From Pelodera strongyloides (Eukaryota; Nematoda; Chromadorea; Rhabditida; Rhabditidae): a stretch of 64,000 nt of DNA. Below are positions 58,812 to 64,000 of the stretch, piece after piece (positions within the stretch are counted from its first letter, which is position 1; each line of letters starts with the position of its first letter). The position numbers and the translations under genes were made by a program. The DNA lies in NCBI GenBank assembly GCA_036852015.1, contig JAANDG010000090.1:248001-312000 (forward strand), given 5' to 3'. Under the pieces are notes generated by a model. The model saw nothing but the letters and a program-made list of their open reading frames with translations, was not told the origin of the DNA and did no database searches.

Positions 58812-58999
58812 CAGTCGAAAGCGGTGCGTAACGTGGTTTTGAAACGCTTGCTGGATAACGGCATTCCCATGCATTGTATGCAAATAGTGTTCTATTCTGT
58901 TCCGAAATGCAGAGAACACATTTGCAAATAATACAAGGAAAGGAAAGGAAGGAAATCCCCACGCATAAGTCTCACAAATCACGTGCCATACCGCTTTAC
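58812..58999. mobile_element. Complete CACGTG-terminus element upstream of the GH1 gene
   Basis: The left end TCGAAAGCGGTGCGTAACGT and the right end CACGTGCCATACCGCTTTAC are imperfect inverted repeats (AAAGCGGTRYG... against ...CRTACCGCTTT). It is about 188 bp. The right end lies 17 bases before the ATG at 59017. Confidence 0.75.
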
Positions 59000-59016
59000 A
59001 AAATTAAGGATCAATA

Positions 59017-62000
59017 ATGGACAACGAAGGCTTGTCACAACCATCGATCAATGAATTTCCGAGTGATTTCATGTGGGCAACTGCAACGGCGTCGTATCAA
59101 ATAGAGGGAGCAGCCAGCGAAGATGGTAAAGATTTACGGATACTGTAGTTTAGTGTCGATAGCTCAAATAGGTATACTAATACTACCGGTACCATATATA
59201 ATGGAAATGGAATCTGATTTTCAGAATATTTCGATGATACAATTATGAAATAATGAAAAGCAAGAATTCTATACCTGAACTTCAGGTCGTGGATTCAGTA
59301 CTTGGGACGCAATTCGAGCAGAAAAGGGCAGAATAAGAGACGGGTCCGACGTCGAGCAATCATGTGAAGGATACAAGAAGTGGAAGGAGGACACCGAACT
59401 ACTCAAGAAACTAGGGGTAAGACAGGAACAGGCTTGACTACTGAAAACACTCCACAAGGCGAGCCGGTGCGTACGCGGCATGAAATCGGCGCACGATGCA
59501 CGCACCGCTTCCACGCAGACCTGCACCTGCAGTGTTAGATCGACGGCCAAGATAATCCAAATAATCCTACACCAGGTGCCTTTTCACGCCGCCGCGTTTC
59601 CAAGTGAGGTTTACGCGCCATTTTCACGCCGCTTGCTCGCCAACTTTTTTGTGTGTGAGAATAACTCAGATTTTTCAAAACATTCCCATTATGCCATTCC
59701 AGATCACTCACTACCGATTCTCCCTCTCATGGACTCGAATTTTTCCCAACGGAACAAAAGAATCCAAGAATGAAAAGGGAATTCAACACTACAGAAGATT
59801 GTGCGAAGAACTCATTGCGAACAATATTCAACCCATAGTTAGTGACATTCGAAGTTTGCTTTTTCCAATTCAAGCTCGTTTTTGGACGCTGTGTAAATGC
59901 AGTGTTCAAAACATTTGCCTGGATCTGAGAGTGCTTAGCAGAGCAGATGAAGAGTTCCCGCCGACAAATTATTAAATGTTTTCCGGCTAGGATCAGGAGG
60001 GATTGTATGTTACAAGATCAAGTTTTTGAATATCCTCTACTGATATTTCGGTGACTCTCTACCATGCCGACTATTCACTGGACCTCTACAAGAAAGGAGG
60101 ATGGATGGTGGAAGAATCCATTCAGTGGTACACTGACTTCGCCACTTGTGTATTTGAGGAACTCGGCGATTTGGTAAGATTCTTAGTAAAATATTATTCT
60201 TTACAACAGTATTCACGCAAACTAAGCACTGCTGCCGCGCAAAAAATGCACAATACTGTTGGCGCACTTATGTCGCACATTTCGCAGTTCTTTCAAAACT
60301 TTATGGTTGAATTGCTTGCCCTCGACTTTTGTAAAGGCAGCCAAACATGAGGAAATATCCAGATGTGTGGATGTGCAGAACCAATTGTGAATAATCACAA
60401 TTCAGGTCAAACAATGGATCACATTCAACGAAATTCCCATGCACGCGTGGGCCGGCGTGATCAAATTTGGCGGACAACCCTTTCATTCACTCGACATTGA
60501 TCCGAAGGAGTTTAAATTGGAAAGACGGCAGGTAGGTGTTTGTCCAAAGTCGTTGTTAATCCGTATATTCGCATCTGAGACTTTCAAAAACGATACACCG
60601 ACCGAAGATGCCACAGGTGTAGGTTAGGGTATGCTAGGCTGTAATGCATCCGAACCACAGATTTTTAAGAAGATCGCTGGACAAAACCTGATAACGGAGA
60701 ACCAATTAATAATTATGATCCAGGTACCGTACAAAGTGGCTCATCACATGATTCTCGCCCATGCCGAAGCATATCACATCTACAAGAAACAATTTTGGAG
60801 GGAACAGAGAGGTGAGGTCCAATTACGATTTATATGTTACTTTCTTTGGGGATTGGCAAAAGATAAGAATTTATCTTTTTCATTCGCCACTTTCCTCTGT
60901 GGCGTATGAGGAGTATTGTAACTCCGACCTCAAAATACTTCCTCTACACTAAATATTCGCATTCCACATTCCTCCAGGTAAAGTCGGTCTCGTCAGTGGA
61001 GGACGCTGGGCGATACCCGCCATGGAAGACCCTGAGTATCGAACAGCTGCCAGAAGGGCATTCGCATGGAACTTCAGATGGATAGTCGAACCAGTATACG
61101 GACATGGTAGGGTTTATTTGTATAAGAAAGACGGGATGGATGATGGAAGAGGGAGTACTGTAAGCCCTCCAAGCCAGTCTGTGAAAAATATAGCGTGAAG
61201 AAGTGCGATCCCGCAGAACTCATCTGGTGCAAGCGCTCTCTCACCGGTCACGAAGCTGTTGCACGCAATCGGTAGTGATTTTTCTCTAAAACTCAGCCTA
61301 CTGTAGCTAACAGGTTCTGTTAGTGCTAACTATAAGAAGAAGAAGAAGAAGACAAGAAGAAGATATAAATTTGTTTGGTGGGTTATCATGCTCCTCTGAT
61401 AGTCTTTAGTAAGCAATAAATATAAAGGCACCATATTCAGGAAACTACCCCCAAGAAATGGTCGACCGGTTGAAAGAACTAGAAGACAGCGAAGGGATTC
61501 CAATACTTCCCACCTTCACTGAGAAACAAAAGAAGAAAGTTAAAGGTGGGCAAGTAGAAATACAGTAGGTCGCTCATTGAGCGCCGTTAGAGAATTATTC
61601 ACTGACGTCACAGTAAGAGAACTATTATTGACAAATAGCATTCAGCTTGTCAGCTCTGTTTTATTTAATCGTGTGCGACCGAACCGACGTGCAATTCTAG
61701 TAGCACTCATTTTGGGCGCTGTACGTGCGCCGAACGTGCGCCAACTAGAAGTGTGCTCTGCAACTTTTGCAGATCTTCCCGCGGACCGCCACGCTGATTT
61801 TGGCCTACACCGCCCATAGTAAACTGATAATTCCAATAAATATAAAACATTTCAACTCAGGTTCTGCCGACTTCCTGGCCATCAACTACTATACCACCGA
61901 TGTGACCGGACCTCCATTAGAAGATTCACAACTAATAGAAGACGATGAAAAAGACTGGGCAGTGGATTCCCTTCTCGAATACGATGCGCAATTCGATTAT

Positions 62001-63002
62001 TACAACGACTCTTTCTTCCGGTAAGAATACAATTCTCGTCAAGCAAAAAAGGCCACCCGGCAATACAGACAAACAAAATGTTCGTGTGCTCGGAGTGCGC
62101 AGATGAATTTTATTTAAAATAATAAATTACGAGTAGTAATACAAATACAAAAGCTGCAATGCGGAAACCAATCATTTCAAATTCCATTGAATCTTCAGAA
62201 TCTCCGGTGACACCTGGCTGAGACTTGCACCCGAGGGACTTGCTGACCTCCTTCATCACATAAAGATCGAGTACAACAATGTTCCCGTTCTGATCTCGGA
62301 AAATGGTTGTGCTGATATGGTGCCAATCAATGACGACGATCCTCTTGAAGATATCAACAGAGTACGGTACATCCGCGACCACATAGAAACCATAGGCAAA
62401 GGTATGCGGTTAGTTTCTAGCTTGCACTTACAAACAGAACAGAAGCCAATGTTTCGCATTATTGAGTTACGTAGATCCTGCCAAGATGATATTTAATCTA
62501 CACATGAATTACATGGAGCATAATATACTATACAATACGGTTTTAGCAGTCAGGATTGTGCAATCCTAAGTTTTTTTTCATAGAAAAAATCGAGAAAAAT
62601 TAAGCGTAGCGTTTAACATACAGTAATTCAGCCATCACCGACGGATGTAACGTCATTGGTTACACTGCGTGGTCACTAATGGATAATTTCGAGTGGGACG
62701 ATGGGTTTGCAATGAGATTCGGATTATTCAGGTGGAAGATTTATTACCTCAGGCGTTGGTTCCTAGCATCTTAGCTTACATTAGATAATCTATCTACTTA
62801 TCCGCTACCTTATTGTTAGTGGTAACTGGCCATGCGGAACTTACCATACTATTGTCAATAAAATTTATTCCTATTTTTGGGCAATATACAACTTTTCAGA
62901 GTCGACTTCAACAAGCCAGACAAACCGCGGACCGCCAAACGAAGTGCAATGTACTATAAGAGGATCATTGAGCGCGCCAAGGAGATACACACAAAACAGT
63001 AG
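59017..63002 (+). CDS. Glycoside hydrolase family 1 protein, klotho/beta-glucosidase-like
   Basis: Twelve exons join in phase to 503 aa: 59017-59125, 59286-59416, 59703-59837, 60051-60173, 60406-60531, 60724-60811, 60978-61106, 61441-61545, 61861-62020, 62199-62401, 62632-62731, 62900-63002. GH1 landmarks in order: [19 protein letters not shown] near the start, [25 protein letters not shown] with acid/base Glu175, [13 protein letters not shown] with nucleophile Glu403, and [17 protein letters not shown] near the end. Both catalytic Glu are present, so hydrolase activity is plausible, unlike vertebrate klotho repeats that lost one. There is no clear signal peptide or membrane anchor, which suggests a cytosolic enzyme. 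It fits C. elegans klo-1/klo-2; I cannot choose between them. Exon 4 is preceded by TTTCG rather than an AG. Confidence 0.9.
59455..59660. repeat. GC-rich island in GH1 intron 2
   Basis: CpG-rich with TTTTCACGCCGCCGCG and TTTTCACGCCGCTTGCTCGC repeated. A smaller related patch is at about 60232-60285 in intron 4 (GGCGCACTTATGTCGCAC). Confidence 0.5.
61665..61815. repeat. GC-rich island in GH1 intron 8
   Basis: Contains GTACGTGCGCCGAACGTGCG and CGCCAACTAGAAGTG, the recurrent GTGCGCCAACT motif. Confidence 0.55.
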
Positions 63003-63214
63003 AAAAGTGAAAAGGACAGAGATAGTCTGTCAGAGTACGTAGTAAATTATTTGATCAGAATGACATACTCACGGGAAATACCCGGAACCGGGAGCCAGGC
63101 CTTAGAATCCACCCAACTTAGAAACAGAAACATTGTCATTAAAACCTAATCAATAGTTCTTAAGCAGTTCTTCTATCGACTATAGAACTAACGATAATAA
63201 TAATAATCACTTAC
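63003..63214. other. Shared 3' region of two convergent genes
   Basis: About 200 bases between the GH1 stop and the last confident exon of the transporter gene. The transporter's 3' end must lie here: on the minus strand an acceptor GATTAG at about 63144-63149 is followed by two possible frames, and I could not decide which ends the protein. The GH1 gene's AATAAA at about 63218 would place its transcript end inside the neighbour. Confidence 0.5.
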
Positions 63215-63806
63215 AAATAAATACAGTAGGGGTACTTCTTGCCAACGCATACGTGAGCTTGGCGGCCAATCGGGAAACAAGACCACCCACTGCGATCGTG
63301 ACGTCACCGACTGCGCGATTCTTCAGGAACGGATGAATGAACAGGATCTACAAGAGAAGTGGTTTACTGTAAAGTACCGTAACCTAATACCAGAGATAAA
63401 CGACAAGATATATTATATGCTCGAGAAAACAATCTGATAGTTATTGTATTTACAGTAATACCGTGGATGTGCACCTACTTACCGCAATGGTTGATCCAGC
63501 CTTGATAGACGCTCGAAGATATCCATAGTTCTTTGCATCCCAAGAGAACATATACTTTAGGTAGAAGAAGAGAATATGTGTAGTTCCTGAATAGATAATT
63601 TAATAGTTGCATACTACATAAGAAAATACAGAGATTAAAGCTCATGACGAACATCGCGTTCAAAGATAAAACGATTAACTCATTGCGGTCAAAGATTAAA
63701 TTTTGAACTAATGAAACTCACCAATTGAGGCAAAATATGCAACAACGATAGCAATGATGAGCAACTGAAGTGAACAGCTCGAGGATACCGCTGCACGCAT
63801 ACTCTG
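63215..63806 (-). CDS. MFS transporter resembling SLC46, partial
   Basis: Three minus-strand exons (63806-63722, 63586-63483, 63347-63215) join in phase. They encode QLLIIAIVVAYFASIG, a membrane segment; then TTHILFFYLKYMFSWDAKNY followed by GYLRA, the loop pattern of SLC46/proton-coupled folate transporter proteins; then IHPFLKNRAVGDVTIAVGG and a further hydrophobic stretch. This is the middle to C-terminal half. The 5' exons lie beyond the window edge and the 3' terminal exon is unresolved. SLC46 members move folates and related organic anions; the substrate here is unknown. Confidence 0.6.
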
Positions 63807-64000
63807 CTGAAAAAATATGAATTAGTGTGACAGTAAAAGTAACTGACAGTTACGTCATTCGCTCAAATGTTAAAATTAGTTAGAGAGTACAATATAAAGA
63901 CTCATGCAGCTACAGATACGGCATTGCATAGAGGCTAACACTACCAGAACATACGTGTTCTTACTAAAATTAAAAGTAAACTAACTAAGCACAAACCTTC
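63807..64000. other. Intron of the partial transporter gene
   Basis: AT-rich sequence upstream (on the minus strand) of the first visible transporter exon. No further exon is clear before the window ends. Confidence 0.4.

Overview
The window looks like nuclear DNA of an intron-rich chromadorean nematode. The evidence is AT-rich DNA with short exons, TTTCAG-type 3' splice sites, candidate spliced-leader acceptors a few bases before start codons, and genes that match nematode families (ASD-2, TTLL-15, a klotho-like GH1 enzyme, a C2A-C2B synaptotagmin, a G-alpha subunit). I built the gene models by hand. For seven genes the exon phases close exactly from start codon to stop codon, and protein lengths fit the families.

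Layout: (1) 1236-4484 +, TANGO2 homologue, 278 aa. (2) 5518-8320 +, STAR/KH RNA-binding protein closest to ASD-2/Quaking, 431 aa with a 22-aa in-frame exon that would sit inside the KH domain. (3) 8321-19827, long non-coding stretch with fold-back elements, tandem repeats and a decayed Penelope-like retroelement in which GIY-YIG lies N-terminal to the RT-leader region. (4) 19828-24538 +, divergent forkhead factor, 409 aa. (5) 24539-29038, intergenic. (6) 29039-35735 +, G-alpha subunit, 354 aa. (7) 35736-37623, convergent intergenic with a candidate type I hammerhead ribozyme inside a segment flanked by 42-bp direct repeats. (8) 37624-43092 -, TTLL-15-like tubulin-tyrosine-ligase family protein, 478 aa. 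(9) 45468-48372 -, synaptotagmin-like protein, 284 aa, with no membrane segment found. (10) 48373-59016, repeat-rich intergenic. (11) 59017-63002 +, klotho/beta-glucosidase-like GH1 enzyme, 503 aa, both catalytic glutamates present, one intron with a non-AG acceptor. (12) 63215 to beyond 63806 -, partial MFS transporter resembling SLC46, tail-to-tail with the GH1 gene.

The genes are unrelated housekeeping, neuronal and regulatory loci; nothing suggests an operon or pathway cluster. The unusual content is mobile: the hammerhead candidate, the domain-permuted Penelope-like remnant, several fold-back (MITE-like) families, a repeat terminus placed about 20 bases before two different start codons, and GC-rich islands recurring in introns and intergenic DNA. 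No database or folding program was run; family assignments rest on motifs and remembered family patterns.
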